Assembly (NCBI GenBank): GCA_965216955.1
Contig: CBDCGV010000018.1
Location: forward strand, 310,001-374,000
Direction of reading: 5' to 3'
DNA from: CBDCGV01 sp965216955
Lineage (GTDB): Bacteria > Bacteroidota > Bacteroidia > Chitinophagales > JADIYW01
Length of the DNA stretch: 64,000 nucleotides
In this document: positions 23,434-33,052 of the stretch, piece by piece
How the letters are laid out: every line of letters begins with the position of its first letter
Numbering within the stretch: position 1 is the first letter of the stretch
Notes under the pieces: generated by a model
The model's database searches: none
Told to the model about the DNA's origin: nothing
The model's input: only the letters and a program-made list of their open reading frames with translations
Made by a program: the position numbers and the translations under genes

Positions 23434-24769
23434 TCGTCGCCACTTAATTAAAGAGGTAGTCGATGAAAATGCCTTTATTAAGCTAAAGCAACTGCAAGAA
23501 GATGTTTTAGGTTACACTAGAAAGAACTTCATGCAGTATGGGGATACTTATTCTAATAGTCTTCTTAATCAACATTTGATTATTACAAAAGACCCTGAAT
23601 GGCTTAGACATATATTTCAAACCAATCATAAAAATTATAGAAAAGGTAGAGCCAATGCCCAGCTCGATTATATCTTAGGGAAAGGCCTGCTAACCAGTGA
23701 AGGAGAATTTTGGAGAAGGCAAAGAAAACTGATTCAACCTGCTTTCTATAAAAAGAGGCTAGAATCCATTTCAAAAGTAATGGCTAAGACCATTGAAGGT
23801 TATATCTATCAATGGCGAAACCTAAAAGGAACAGCAATTTTAATTGATCAACAATTTCTGGATCTAACTTCAGATATTGTAATTACTTCGTTATTGGGAG
23901 AATCTATTAAAAATAAACTACCTGAATTTCCTGAGTTAATTGAAGAGATGCAAGCTTACATTATCAAGTTAGTACGCATCCCCTTTTTTATTCATTATTC
24001 AAAAATTTCGGGTAAGCATAAAAAGTTTTTAAAAATTAGACAAAAATTTGATGATGTAGTATTTGACATTATTGAAGAGCGAATGCAATCATCAGAATCA
24101 CATGATGACTTATTATCCATGCTCATAGATGCCCGTTATGAAGGCACCGAAACCGGTATGTCTAAAGAACAAATTCGAGATGAATTCATAACTATTTTTA
24201 TCGCAGGTCATGAGACTACTTCTTTTGCGCTTTCTTGGGCATTTTACTTATTAGGTAATGCCCCCAATGTAGTAGATCGATTAAAGAAAGAAAGCCATGC
24301 ATACTTTAAGAATATAAAGGATGGGAAGCATAATTGGATGTCTCTAAAATATCATTTAGCGGTTATAAAGGAATCTATGCGCATCTTCCCTCCTGCCTAT
24401 TTTGTGAGTAGAGAAGCTATTGAAGACGATGAAATACAACCTCAAAAAATTGTTAGAAAAGACGATGTAATTTTGATGTCGATCATTGAAATGCATAGAG
24501 ATCCAAAAGTTTGGCCAAATGCACATTTATTTGATCCTGAAAGATTTATGAAAGAAAAAATAAGTGAGCAAGAACGTCATTGCTATTTTCCTTTTGGCGG
24601 AGGACCTAGAATGTGCATAGGCAATAACTTTGCACTAATGGAAGCAGTGCTAGTACTAGCTTATTTTTTCAATGAATTTGATTTTGAACTTGTAAAAAAT
24701 CATATCGTTGCTCCGGAACCATTAATCACATTAAGGCCAAAGAATGGTGTTAAAGTAGTTATTAAATGA
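23423..24769 (+). CDS. Cytochrome P450
   Basis: A complete P450 fold is visible: I-helix oxygen-binding motif AGHETTS (about residue 261), ExxR KESMR (about 318), and the heme-ligand signature FPFGGGPRMCIG with Cys about residue 399. Without a signal anchor it is a soluble monooxygenase of the CYP102/CYP110-like bacterial type, probably acting on fatty acids or other lipids. The start is a TTG inside the preceding gene's last codons; no ATG occurs before residue 38, so coupled translation from TTG is the best choice. No redox partner is adjacent. Confidence 0.93.
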   Translation: MKGNRRHLIKEVVDENAFIKLKQLQEDVLGYTRKNFMQYGDTYSNSLLNQHLIITKDPEWLRHIFQTNHKNYRKGRANAQLDYILGKGLLTSEGEFWRRQRKLIQPAFYKKRLESISKVMAKTIEGYIYQWRNLKGTAILIDQQFLDLTSDIVITSLLGESIKNKLPEFPELIEEMQAYIIKLVRIPFFIHYSKISGKHKKFLKIRQKFDDVVFDIIEERMQSSESHDDLLSMLIDARYEGTETGMSKEQIRDEFITIFIAGHETTSFALSWAFYLLGNAPNVVDRLKKESHAYFKNIKDGKHNWMSLKYHLAVIKESMRIFPPAYFVSREAIEDDEIQPQKIVRKDDVILMSIIEMHRDPKVWPNAHLFDPERFMKEKISEQERHCYFPFGGGPRMCIGNNFALMEAVLVLAYFFNEFDFELVKNHIVAPEPLITLRPKNGVKVVIK

Positions 24770-24777
24770 CCCTTTTA

Positions 24778-25899
24778 TCAGCTAAAAACCTCATTATAAT
24801 CTACGCCCTTATTTCTTAGCGCATCTATTTTTTGTTGTAGAGCAATATCTATCATTTCTTTTTCAGCAGCTATACGTGCTTTTATCTTGTGTGCCCCAAT
24901 CTCTGTATCATATTTCACTTTGTTTTTCACCTTATTCGTTAATAAAGAAGTCCGTTCCAAATTATTCATTGCATAAACATGCTCGTGTTCATGAATTACA
25001 TAATCGTATGGACTTCTATATGAAATAAGCTTTACAAAAACAGGCATAGTTTCTATACACATAAACATCAATAAAATAAACACATTTGCAATTGCGATCG
25101 CTTTACTTTTTTCTGTCAATCGATGTAAAGCTTCCATCTTTGCAGCTAATCCTCCAAAATTACTTCTATCAATCCCCCCCACTTCTTCTTCAATTTTACT
25201 TTCCAACACGCCTATTTGATTTTCATATTTATCAATAAGCATATTGTTAGCAGCCATTGTTTCTTCCCATTCTATCTGTGCTAAATCTGCTTTTTGCTTC
25301 TTTACCTTATAAATGGGACCTAAGTTTTGATTCATAGACCCTCCTGTTCCATCAGCTTCTTGAATAGCAATCATTGCTAGTTCCTCTTTAATTTTTGCCT
25401 TTTCCGCTATTTGATTTTTTAAATCTGTAATTAGATTTCTTTTTTCAGCAATCTCTTCATCAAACCTTAGGTTAACCATATTTTCCTGGACTTTGTAGGT
25501 TTCTTGCTCCATTAAAACCAATTCAGTATTAATTTCCTTTTCAAAAATCTTTAGTTCCAAAGGTTTTGAAATTACAATTGCTAAAACAAGCGCCATAGCA
25601 ATTCTAGGTATCGCAATTCCCAAATCCTTCCATAGAGATCCTCTATTCTTCATACTACTGACAATATATCTGTCAAGATTAAAAATCATTAATCCCCAGA
25701 TCAGACCAAAAAATAAAGCACCTGGATAAGAATCAAAAACGGTATATAAGGCATATGAAGAGGAAAAAAATGCGAGTACCCCTGTAAAAAAAACGGTTGC
25801 ACCAATTCCTACATATTTATTTTCATCTGTTTTACACCTACTAAGTGTTCCTAAATCAATGCCTGAGCAAAAAAGAAAAAAGTCTTTTAAAGAATTCAT
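24778..25899 (-). CDS. DUF4407 family membrane protein
   Basis: At 373 aa this has the DUF4407 layout: N-terminal CSGID-LGTLSRCKTDENKYVGIG, transmembrane segments at about residues 32-52 and 58-75, the family motif LIWGLMIFNLDRY (about 67-79), a third segment (about 97-110), a long coiled coil (about 120-245) and a final membrane helix (about 270-288). The function is unknown; the coiled coil is predicted to be exposed on one side of the membrane. It is a single gene, convergent with the P450. Confidence 0.88.
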   Translation of the reverse strand: MNSLKDFFLFCSGIDLGTLSRCKTDENKYVGIGATVFFTGVLAFFSSSYALYTVFDSYPGALFFGLIWGLMIFNLDRYIVSSMKNRGSLWKDLGIAIPRIAMALVLAIVISKPLELKIFEKEINTELVLMEQETYKVQENMVNLRFDEEIAEKRNLITDLKNQIAEKAKIKEELAMIAIQEADGTGGSMNQNLGPIYKVKKQKADLAQIEWEETMAANNMLIDKYENQIGVLESKIEEEVGGIDRSNFGGLAAKMEALHRLTEKSKAIAIANVFILLMFMCIETMPVFVKLISYRSPYDYVIHEHEHVYAMNNLERTSLLTNKVKNKVKYDTEIGAHKIKARIAAEKEMIDIALQQKIDALRNKGVDYNEVFS

Positions 25900-25995
25900 A
25901 TTGGTATTTATAAGTTATTAAAGCGATAACGAGTTTTTCTGATTTTAGTATGTATAAGTTGGATTTATTCTTCATTTTCTACCTATTTTCACTTT

Positions 25996-26811
25996 ATGTC
26001 ATCTAAGCTTAGATCTAATACTTTATTCATTATTCCCTTTATAACCACCCTTTTATCTGCATTAGGTTTGTTTGTTGCATTAAAAACAGGATGGCTTGGG
26101 ACACCGGGCATGGTTGCAATGAATTATTGCGAATTATCTCACGATAGTTTAATTAAACAACCCGCAAACACTTGGTCTAATCTAGGTTTTTTAATTGTTG
26201 GATGGATGATTGCTTTTCAAACTTCAGTCCAGCAATCAACAAATAGTAACCTCATAACCAATAGTCCTTTTTACTCAATACTGCTCTCATCAATTGCTAT
26301 TCTTATATGCTTTGGTTCTATGGCCATGCATGCAAGTACAACCATAGTAGGAGGATATCTTGATGTGTTATCTATGTTTTTGTTCGCGAGCTTCATGTTT
26401 TCTTATGCTATAAAGCGATTATTGAAAGTAAACAACCTATTTATTTTAATACTCTTTATCGCTACAGTGGGTTTTTCTATACTTTCTTATAAAGCAGAGA
26501 TAGCTCAACAACCTCTATTGGGGTTTATAAATGCAAATGTCTCATTCGGCTTTTTTTGTGGTTTCCCAGTTATAATTGAAATATACCTAATGAAATCTAA
26601 AAGAATAAAGGCTCGGTCTAAATTTTTATTACTTTTTGCTTTTTGTTTTGCATTCGCTTTTTTAATCTGGAATTTATCACTTTCAGGCGGAATTATTTGT
26701 TTCAAAGAATCCATTGTTCAAGGACACGCCATCTGGCATCTGTTATGTGCTCTAGCCATCTATTTTCTATTTAAATACTATCAATCCGAAACTGTTTATT
26801 TCTCAAATTAA
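25996..26811 (+). CDS. Alkaline-ceramidase-like membrane hydrolase, copy 1
   Basis: A seven-segment membrane protein of 271 aa in the alkaline ceramidase/CREST superfamily. The metal-site residues expected for the fold are visible: CELS and KQPANTWSNLGF near the N-terminus, GSMAMHAST (Ser/His about residues 108-113), GGYLD (Asp about 120) and the C-terminal GHAIWHLLCA with two His (about 249 and 253). It probably hydrolyses an amide-linked lipid, and sphingolipids do occur in many Bacteroidota. A paralogue lies at 58841-59644. Confidence 0.75.
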   Translation: MSSKLRSNTLFIIPFITTLLSALGLFVALKTGWLGTPGMVAMNYCELSHDSLIKQPANTWSNLGFLIVGWMIAFQTSVQQSTNSNLITNSPFYSILLSSIAILICFGSMAMHASTTIVGGYLDVLSMFLFASFMFSYAIKRLLKVNNLFILILFIATVGFSILSYKAEIAQQPLLGFINANVSFGFFCGFPVIIEIYLMKSKRIKARSKFLLLFAFCFAFAFLIWNLSLSGGIICFKESIVQGHAIWHLLCALAIYFLFKYYQSETVYFSN

Positions 26812-26863
26812 CAGTTAAACCAACAAGTTAAATTAAGGATTTTCATATGTATTTAATTTTTAC

Positions 26864-26871
26864 TACTTTCG
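26864..26871 (+). promoter_or_regulatory. Putative -7 box upstream of amt
   Basis: TACTTTCG is a one-mismatch fit to the Bacteroidota -7 consensus TAnnTTTG. It lies 36 nt before the amt start codon in AT-rich DNA. No clear -33 element was found. Confidence 0.35.
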
Positions 26872-26907
26872 CGTCTTCATTATTTAAAAAGCTAGAAAAA
26901 CACTTTA

Positions 26908-28155
26908 ATGCAAGAGATAACAGAAATAGCAGCCAATCAAACTGAAATTATAAGAGGAATTGATACTGTATGGGTTGCACTTTGTGCTGCACTTATCTTC
27001 CAAATGGAAGGTGGGTTTGCGCTATTAGAGGCAGGATTTATAAGATCGAAAAATGCGATGAGCATTATAGCCAAAGTGATTATTGACATCATATTTGGGG
27101 GCATGGCATTTTATGCTGTTGGATTTGGAATAGCCTATGGTGCTTCGAATGGATGGTTTGCCTTTGGAACTGGTATTATAGATATTGACTTTGGTCTTAC
27201 CATATCAGATAATTTATTCTGGTTCATCCAATTAGGTTTTGCAATTGCAGCAATATCTATTGTTTCAGGCGCCGTTGCAGAACGAATGAAGATGTGGTCA
27301 TACGCTATTTTTGTAGTTATCTTTTGTGCAGTAATGTATCCATTGGCAGCCAACTGGGTTTGGAATGGTGACGGTTGGTTAGCAAGCAGAGGATTTAATG
27401 ATTTTGCAGGATCAGCAGCTGTTCATGCAATGGGCGGTTTTTCTGCGCTTGCAGCAGCAATCATTTTAGGACCACGAATTGGTAAATATGCCGATGATGG
27501 AAGTATTGTACCTATTCCGGGTCATAATCTAACCCTATCTGCTATTGGAGCCTTTATATTATGGTTCGGATGGTTTGGATTTAATCCAGGCTCTACATTA
27601 GCTGCAGTAGGTAATTGGGAATTGATAGGCACCGTTGCTACAAACACTTTCTTAGCTTCAGCAGCCGGTGGTATTTCAACAATGATATATACACGGCTTC
27701 GTTATGGGAAAACGGATATTACAATGGTTATTAATGGTGTGTTAGCTGGCTTAGTGGGTATCACAGCAGGATGCAACGTTGTTTCTCCTAATTCAGCAAT
27801 AGTTATTGGTTTAATTGCCGGAGTATTAGTAGACATTGCAGTAGTAGTTATTGATAAAATGAAAATTGATGACCCTGTTGGAGCTATTGCGGTGCATGGA
27901 ATAAATGGATTCTGGGGGACAATTGCTGTAGGTCTATTCGCAATAGAAGGTGGGTTATTAAACGCTGGAGGAACAGACTTATTTATAACACAAATACTTG
28001 GTGTAAGTGTAATTGCCCTCTTTTCTTTTGTAATAACAGGTATTGTCTTTACCCTTCTAAAACATACTGTTGGAATTAGAATTTCAGCTCGAGAAGAATT
28101 GGCGGGTATTGATGCAGTAGAATATGGTGTAGAAGCATACACTACTTTTGAATAA
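26908..28155 (+). CDS. amt: Ammonium transporter
   Basis: A 415-aa Amt/Rh channel protein of the inner membrane. It has eleven hydrophobic segments and the family signatures FQMEGGFALLEAGFIRSKNAMSI (about residues 33-55), DFAGSAAVHAMGGF with a pore His (about 165-178) and LWFGWFGFNPGS (about 218-229). It moves ammonium/ammonia during nitrogen limitation. It is followed 31 bp later by a P-II regulator, the standard amtB-glnK arrangement, so the P-II protein probably blocks this channel when nitrogen is plentiful. Confidence 0.95.
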   Translation: MQEITEIAANQTEIIRGIDTVWVALCAALIFQMEGGFALLEAGFIRSKNAMSIIAKVIIDIIFGGMAFYAVGFGIAYGASNGWFAFGTGIIDIDFGLTISDNLFWFIQLGFAIAAISIVSGAVAERMKMWSYAIFVVIFCAVMYPLAANWVWNGDGWLASRGFNDFAGSAAVHAMGGFSALAAAIILGPRIGKYADDGSIVPIPGHNLTLSAIGAFILWFGWFGFNPGSTLAAVGNWELIGTVATNTFLASAAGGISTMIYTRLRYGKTDITMVINGVLAGLVGITAGCNVVSPNSAIVIGLIAGVLVDIAVVVIDKMKIDDPVGAIAVHGINGFWGTIAVGLFAIEGGLLNAGGTDLFITQILGVSVIALFSFVITGIVFTLLKHTVGIRISAREELAGIDAVEYGVEAYTTFE

Positions 28156-28186
28156 TTAATTTAAGTTTGGTACTAAAAGAATATAG

Positions 28187-28528
28187 ATGAAAAAAATTGA
28201 AGCGATTGTAAAACCCTCTAAGTTAAGTGCTATACAAAAAGGATTAAGTGATGCAGGTATTCCGTGCATGACTGCTATCCCTGTAAAAGGTGTTGGTTTA
28301 CAAAAGGGATATTCAGAAATATACAGAGGAACGGAGAAACCCATGATCTTACTTTCAAAAGTGATGATTATTTGCGTGGTAAGTGACGAAAATTTAGACA
28401 AATGTATTGATGTTATCTTAGATAATGCTTCTGAAGGAAAAGTGGGTGATGGAAAAATCTTTGTTTATGATGTATTAGATGCTGTTCGTATTAGAACAAG
28501 AACAAGAGGGTCTGAAGCTATAAAATAA
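28187..28528 (+). CDS. P-II family nitrogen regulator
   Basis: At 113 aa it has the P-II fold: MKKIEAIVKPSKLSAIQKGLSDAGI, the T-loop start VKGVGLQKGYSEIYRG with a Tyr at the position uridylylated in enteric GlnB/GlnK, and the C-terminal signature EGKVGDGKIFVYDV with the B-loop Gly. The T-loop distal part (TEKPMILLSKV) departs from the usual GAEYVVDFLPKV, which may change partner choice. It senses ATP/ADP and 2-oxoglutarate and is expected to bind Amt. GlnK-like by position. Confidence 0.93.
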   Translation: MKKIEAIVKPSKLSAIQKGLSDAGIPCMTAIPVKGVGLQKGYSEIYRGTEKPMILLSKVMIICVVSDENLDKCIDVILDNASEGKVGDGKIFVYDVLDAVRIRTRTRGSEAIK

Positions 28529-28542
28529 TAAAGCTAGTTCTA

Positions 28543-29895
28543 TTAATGTTCTGGAGTAAGTGTTTGATTTTGACTGATAGACTCCAATTTATCAATAAAT
28601 GTCCTATCAATATTTACTTTCGCTTTTAACTGATTTAGAATAGAATACAAACCAAAATATGTTCTGTGTAAGTAAATAGCATGCTTGGGTCCTCGAATCG
28701 CATTTTCTTGTCTCAACCTTTTGTCTTTCTGCATTTTTTGAGAATATGCATTTAATTTGTCAAAGTAAGTATCATCTCCAAAATCAAATCTGTCATTACG
28801 CATGGGTTCTCCGATAAGTTGTATAATTTCCTTTACTGTATTATAAAAGAATCTATCTTCCTCTTCATCATCTCTTTCTCTCAAAAAATCCATTGCTAAC
28901 AAAACTTGTCTGAATTGTTGGTCATTATTAACTAACTCAGGTTTCAAAAGTGAAAAATAATTGTTATAAAAATCAATAGGCAACTCTTTTACACATCCAA
29001 AATCTAAAACAACAACTTTATGATCATTAGTTACAAGAAAGTTTCCAGGATGAAAATCTGCATGAAACTTTTTAAGCGTATGCACTTGATAATACACGAA
29101 ATCCAACAAGGCCTGCCCTACTTTGTTTTTAGTATCTTGATTAACATCACTATGAATAAATTCTTGTAAGGGTATTCCATCAATCCAATCCATCGTTATT
29201 ATTCGCTTACTTGATAACTCAGGCCAATATTTTGGAAATACCATATTGGTAAGGTGTTTACAATTATTTGCTAACTCTATTCCATTAGCAAGTTCAATGG
29301 TATAGTCTGTTTCTTCAACTAACTTCCCTTCTATTTCTTTTAAGTATTCTTCGACTGCTGCCTCACTAATTCCAAAAATTCTTAATACTAAAGGCTTCAC
29401 CATACTTATATCTGATTTGATGCTATCAGCAACTCCAGGATATTGTATTTTAACTGCAAGGCGTTCTCCATTATAATAAGCCTCATGTACTTGGCCAATA
29501 GACGCAGCATGAACTGAAACAGGATTAAATTTTTCAAAAATATCTTTTGGCGACTTTCCAAGATATTTTCTAAAGGTGTTGATTACAAGAGGACCGGATA
29601 GTGCCATAGAGTTTACTTGCGCGGTTTTAAACTCTTCCACATACTCTTTAGGAAGCAACCCATTGTCCATGCTCATCATCTGTGCTATTTTAAGACCACT
29701 TCCTTTCAATTCCTTCAACACCTTCATTAATTCCCCCGCATTTTTCTTATCTAGCTCACTTCTATCTTTAGCTTTTCCAATTGCCTTTTTAGAATAATGA
29801 GCAACATAATTCCCTCCAATTTTAGCACCTGTTTTAAGAAAACGACTAGCCCTCTTAACTTTTGATGTTGGTATTTTATCCTGTTCACTACTCAT
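28543..29895 (-). CDS. ABC1/UbiB (AarF) family kinase-like protein
   Basis: This 450-residue atypical kinase of the ABC1/ADCK/UbiB family has a KxGQ-type N-terminal motif (GSGLKIAQMMSMD, about residues 71-83), an Ala-rich nucleotide loop (AASIGQVHEA, about 132-141), the VAIK-type Lys (AVKIQYPG), catalytic HADFHPGNF (about 281-289) and metal-binding VLDFG (about 299-303). Relatives affect quinone biosynthesis or membrane lipid homeostasis. Its start overlaps the end of the upstream TetR-like gene by 8 bp, so the two are co-translated. Confidence 0.9.
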   Translation of the reverse strand: MSSEQDKIPTSKVKRASRFLKTGAKIGGNYVAHYSKKAIGKAKDRSELDKKNAGELMKVLKELKGSGLKIAQMMSMDNGLLPKEYVEEFKTAQVNSMALSGPLVINTFRKYLGKSPKDIFEKFNPVSVHAASIGQVHEAYYNGERLAVKIQYPGVADSIKSDISMVKPLVLRIFGISEAAVEEYLKEIEGKLVEETDYTIELANGIELANNCKHLTNMVFPKYWPELSSKRIITMDWIDGIPLQEFIHSDVNQDTKNKVGQALLDFVYYQVHTLKKFHADFHPGNFLVTNDHKVVVLDFGCVKELPIDFYNNYFSLLKPELVNNDQQFRQVLLAMDFLRERDDEEEDRFFYNTVKEIIQLIGEPMRNDRFDFGDDTYFDKLNAYSQKMQKDKRLRQENAIRGPKHAIYLHRTYFGLYSILNQLKAKVNIDRTFIDKLESISQNQTLTPEH

Positions 29896-30526
29896 TAGAA
29901 CGCATATCTTTTATTAGAAAATTGAGCATATCAAATGCAGAATCTGCCGCATTAGGCATCAACATATCAAAAAGTAAATTAACAACCTTATCTATTGCTA
30001 AATCTGTTTGCTCTTGATTATCACTAATATCTTTCCTCCAAAATCTCACAATATAAACTATTGATAACCAAAGTGCTTCATCATAATATTTGGTTAAAAA
30101 AGGCCTTGACAGAACCTCGCCCGTTTGAAGCCCTTGGTCTAAAATATCTTTTACCCACTCCTCATAAATTTTTTTAAATTCTCTAAAAATCTTTGGATAA
30201 AGTGTTATCCCAGCATATTTATTCAAAATGGCGATATTGAACTCTCTTTCCTTATTTATTTGTTCGATAAAAGTAAAAAACAATGCAAAGGCTTTCTCTC
30301 TAACACTATATTCATGATAAGTTTCATCGTTATAACATATCTCTATAGCCTTTTCTATATACTCCTTCCAAAGAATGATATTAAGATCATCAAATGAAGT
30401 AAAATCGCTTATAGACGTTGCTCCATTTACTTGATTTTTTTCATAAAATGCTGTTGGCTCAAGGGGTAGATGCGCATGCGCTCTAAAATGTTGTCGATAT
30501 ACATTTAATAATTCAACATCGTTCAT
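29888..30526 (-). CDS. TetR-like (C-terminal type) protein paired with ABC1 kinase
   Basis: This 212-residue helical protein resembles TetR-family ligand domains that sit directly upstream of AarF/UbiB-type kinases in Bacteroidota. The N-terminal ~60 residues would hold the helix-turn-helix (TSISDFTSFDDLNIILWKEY), but the HTH is weak, so DNA binding is uncertain. It overlaps the kinase gene by 8 bp. It could be a repressor of the pair or a protein partner of the kinase. Confidence 0.6.
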   Translation of the reverse strand: MNDVELLNVYRQHFRAHAHLPLEPTAFYEKNQVNGATSISDFTSFDDLNIILWKEYIEKAIEICYNDETYHEYSVREKAFALFFTFIEQINKEREFNIAILNKYAGITLYPKIFREFKKIYEEWVKDILDQGLQTGEVLSRPFLTKYYDEALWLSIVYIVRFWRKDISDNQEQTDLAIDKVVNLLFDMLMPNAADSAFDMLNFLIKDMRSNE

Positions 30527-30628
30527 GTTCCAAAGATAGCTGAAAGCTATTCCTCTTCCAATTAAAGTCTCTTCTTTAACGAGATTTTAAGCTTTTATAA
30601 CTTGTAAGGTCTATCTAGATAGAATTGC

Positions 30629-31144
30629 TTATATATCAAAACTATTAGTCAAAATATTTGCCTTCAAAGTAAATGTTGTATAATTCGACGATTGCTTAGT
30701 CTTAAATTCAAACCTCACATATTCTGGATAATAATACAGTTCGTCATATTTGATTTCAAAATCTCTCAGCATTATATTTTCAGAAGACGCAGAACTATAT
30801 GTTGCCTCTAAGAACGAGTAAATAAGGTCAAATGTAATAGCTTCGAAATTATTGATTGCTGTAGGTGCTCCATTGTTATATGCAGCTTTTAGAATTCCAT
30901 TTTCAACAACCATTATATACGTAACATTGGCATTAACATTAGAATTAAACAACTCATATGCATAGTCTTTCATCTCTAGGGATTTCCACATTTCTCTGTT
31001 TTCAGCCAAAGTATCATAATCGAACGTAAATTGTTCAAGTGATTCTTTTTGACATGAAGAAATCATCGTAAAAAGCATCAAAAGAACAATTATTGTTCTA
31101 CTACTTGCAATGCAGAGGCCAATATGATTATCGACACTCATCAT
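30629..31144 (-). CDS. DUF6174-like lipoprotein
   Basis: This 171-aa protein has a signal peptide and lipobox ISSCQKE (Cys about residue 31). The mature region has the pattern of DUF6174: WKSLEMKDYAYEL followed by a Tyr/Val-rich strand (YIMVVENGILKAAYNNG) and a later Y-x-F-x-x-LEA helix. It is probably anchored in the inner or outer membrane facing the periplasm. Function is unknown. Confidence 0.6.
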   Translation of the reverse strand: MMSVDNHIGLCIASSRTIIVLLMLFTMISSCQKESLEQFTFDYDTLAENREMWKSLEMKDYAYELFNSNVNANVTYIMVVENGILKAAYNNGAPTAINNFEAITFDLIYSFLEATYSSASSENIMLRDFEIKYDELYYYPEYVRFEFKTKQSSNYTTFTLKANILTNSFDI

Positions 31145-31360
31145 AAAAAATAATTATTTATAAATTCGTCATTTAGATTAAGTTGAGGTCTCAATTCGAA
31201 CCTAATCAGGTTAAATATATTAATTTAACTACATAATCATATCATTTTTTCGGCGAATGGTCAATTTTTAATAGATGAAAAGCATTTTTTGAATTAAACA
31301 AATGGCATAAATAGTCTAATACCAATGATTTTTCTTAGAAAACAGAACTTAAATGATCAA

Positions 31361-32008
31361 TTATATATCGATTATTTTGTGTTTAATAGCAAATTTTACT
31401 AAGTCAATAGTTGTTTTGAGGTTCAATTTTGTAAGGATCTTTTTTTTATGTGCTTCCACCGTTTTTGGACTAATATTAAGTTTGTTTCCAATTTCTTTAA
31501 AAGTATAACTTTCCGCAAAAAGACGTGTAATTTCCAATTCTCTATCAGTCAAATGTTTATTATTAACTTGCTCTGGATATTTAACCCTATTGATAAAATT
31601 ATCCATTACAGTTTGTTTGACATCAGCTCCAAAGTAATTAAACCCTTTCCCTACTTCATCAATCGCATTTATTAGTTCTTTCTGAGCACATCCCTTAGAT
31701 AAAAAGCCATCGGCACCGGCCTTAATACTTTCCACTATGGTATATTCATCTGTGTTGGCAGAAAGAACAATAATTTTCATTTGAGGATTCTCTCTCTTAA
31801 TTTGTTTAGTAAGATAAATACCTGAATCATCTCCCAACCGAATATCCATAAGTACAATATCGGGGAGTTTTTCTTTAATCAGCATATTACAATCTGATTG
31901 ATTAGCAGCAACTCCTACAATTTCATATTTGTCTCCAGAAAGTAATGTTTGTAACCCATCTGAAACTATAACATGATCTTCAATAATGGCTATTTTTTTT
32001 TTACTCAT
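31361..32008 (-). CDS. NarL/FixJ-type response regulator
   Basis: A two-domain regulator. The receiver domain has acidic residues IIEDH, phospho-acceptor Asp in IVLMDIRLGDD (about residue 55) and Lys in DGFLSKG (about 105). The C-terminal LuxR HTH reads LTDRELEITRLF ... FKEIGNKLNISPKTVEAHKKKILTKL (about 148-195). The start was set at ATG 32008 (MSKKKIAIIED) rather than six codons upstream. No sensor kinase gene is adjacent. Its target genes may include the two lipoprotein genes upstream on the same strand, though that is inference. Confidence 0.92.
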   Translation of the reverse strand: MSKKKIAIIEDHVIVSDGLQTLLSGDKYEIVGVAANQSDCNMLIKEKLPDIVLMDIRLGDDSGIYLTKQIKRENPQMKIIVLSANTDEYTIVESIKAGADGFLSKGCAQKELINAIDEVGKGFNYFGADVKQTVMDNFINRVKYPEQVNNKHLTDRELEITRLFAESYTFKEIGNKLNISPKTVEAHKKKILTKLNLKTTIDLVKFAIKHKIIDI

Positions 32009-32113
32009 TGCTACGCTACACCTCAATAAATTAGAACTATGAAAAGTGAAGATCCTCCATATTTGCCTTATATCAAAATAACAACTTGAAAATTATCTCT
32101 AAATAAAAATTAA

Positions 32114-32143
32114 AATCCCGATGTCCTGAAGATCATCGGGATT
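32114..32143 (-). terminator. Rho-independent terminator of the 32184-32720 gene
   Basis: A perfect 10-bp stem AATCCCGATG (32114-32123)/CATCGGGATT (32134-32143) has a 10-nt loop. On the minus strand it is followed by a T-rich tract (complement of AAATAAAAATTAAAA). It lies 41 bp past the stop codon of the lipoprotein gene. Confidence 0.75.
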
Positions 32144-32183
32144 AATTCTTCACCTATGGTGCAAAATGGTTAGATGAAGTGTC

Positions 32184-32720
32184 TCATTTTAGAACTCCAA
32201 CAAAAGCTATATTTATTTTTTTTGATGAATCAATAATCCGAAAGGACATGGATTTAGAATCAGGGTTCCAGTTAAATACTTTTAAGGCGGGAGATAATGA
32301 AGAGGGCATAATTTTACCATTTATCTCCTGGAGTATCACTTGTTGGGCTAAAACATTACTTCCTTTTAACTCAACTATTCCCTCTTCTTTTTTATTGACA
32401 AAGAGCTTAAACGTTTCTTTTTCTAAATAATACTCTCCATGCCCAATAAATTCAATTGATCCGATATACTCCCCTTCCAATGAGTTAACATTGGCCATAT
32501 TTTCTTCTACGTTAACCTCATTCACTATAACTTCATTATTGACAGTAGCAGTAATTTCTTCTTCCATTTCCTCTACCAAATCATCTGTACAAGATGTAAA
32601 TCCAAATGCTAGTAATAAAAATAGCATGCATATTTTAAGTACATTCTTTTTGGAATGACTGAATCTACATTCAGTCTCTGATCTATTGATAATTTCCTTG
32701 ATGTAAAAATTTGTTTTCAT
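32184..32720 (-). CDS. Lipoprotein, paralogue A (178 aa)
   Basis: The long N-terminus is followed by a hydrophobic stretch and the lipobox GFTSCTDD (Cys about residue 44), then an acidic Glu/Val linker (about 50-75). The C-terminal ~110 residues are a beta-rich domain: GEYIGSIEF ... ETFKLFVNKKEEG ... WNPDSKSMSFRIIDSSKKINIAFVG. The same pattern recurs in the next upstream gene (33053-33532), so the two are tandem paralogues. No known family. Confidence 0.65.
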   Translation of the reverse strand: MKTNFYIKEIINRSETECRFSHSKKNVLKICMLFLLLAFGFTSCTDDLVEEMEEEITATVNNEVIVNEVNVEENMANVNSLEGEYIGSIEFIGHGEYYLEKETFKLFVNKKEEGIVELKGSNVLAQQVILQEINGKIMPSSLSPALKVFNWNPDSKSMSFRIIDSSKKINIAFVGVLK

Positions 32721-33052
32721 AGCACTTGTTTTAATTAGTTTGATACATCAAAGTTGACTATTCTACCAGCGATAAAACATAGGGACAATACCTTATTCTC
32801 CACTAATGCAATTTCCTATAACCAAACACATTTAAAATAAAATATATTCATAATTAACTGACTTAAAATAAATTAAACAACAAAGGTGCTTTTAACCAGT
32901 ATTTTCGACAAAGTGGCTTATTTTTTCGGCATATAACCATTCATAAGTGGTATTTAACCCCTTATGTAGTAGTCTAAAAGGAAATAAGGCCTACATAATC
33001 CTCCCTATCCTTTTATTTAAAATTGAAATTATAAGAGTAATTTTCTAGAGGT
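32721..33052. other. 332-bp gap between two paralogous lipoprotein genes
   Basis: AT-rich, without an ORF or clear repeat. It presumably contains the promoter of the 32184-32720 gene and the 3' end region of the upstream paralogue. No strong terminator or consensus -7 box was found. Confidence 0.4.

Noticed and set aside
27702..28142. 146-codon reverse frame inside amt
   Set aside because: It is fully covered by the strongly conserved Amt reading frame and is low-complexity in Thr, Ile and Pro, as expected from the antisense of a membrane protein.
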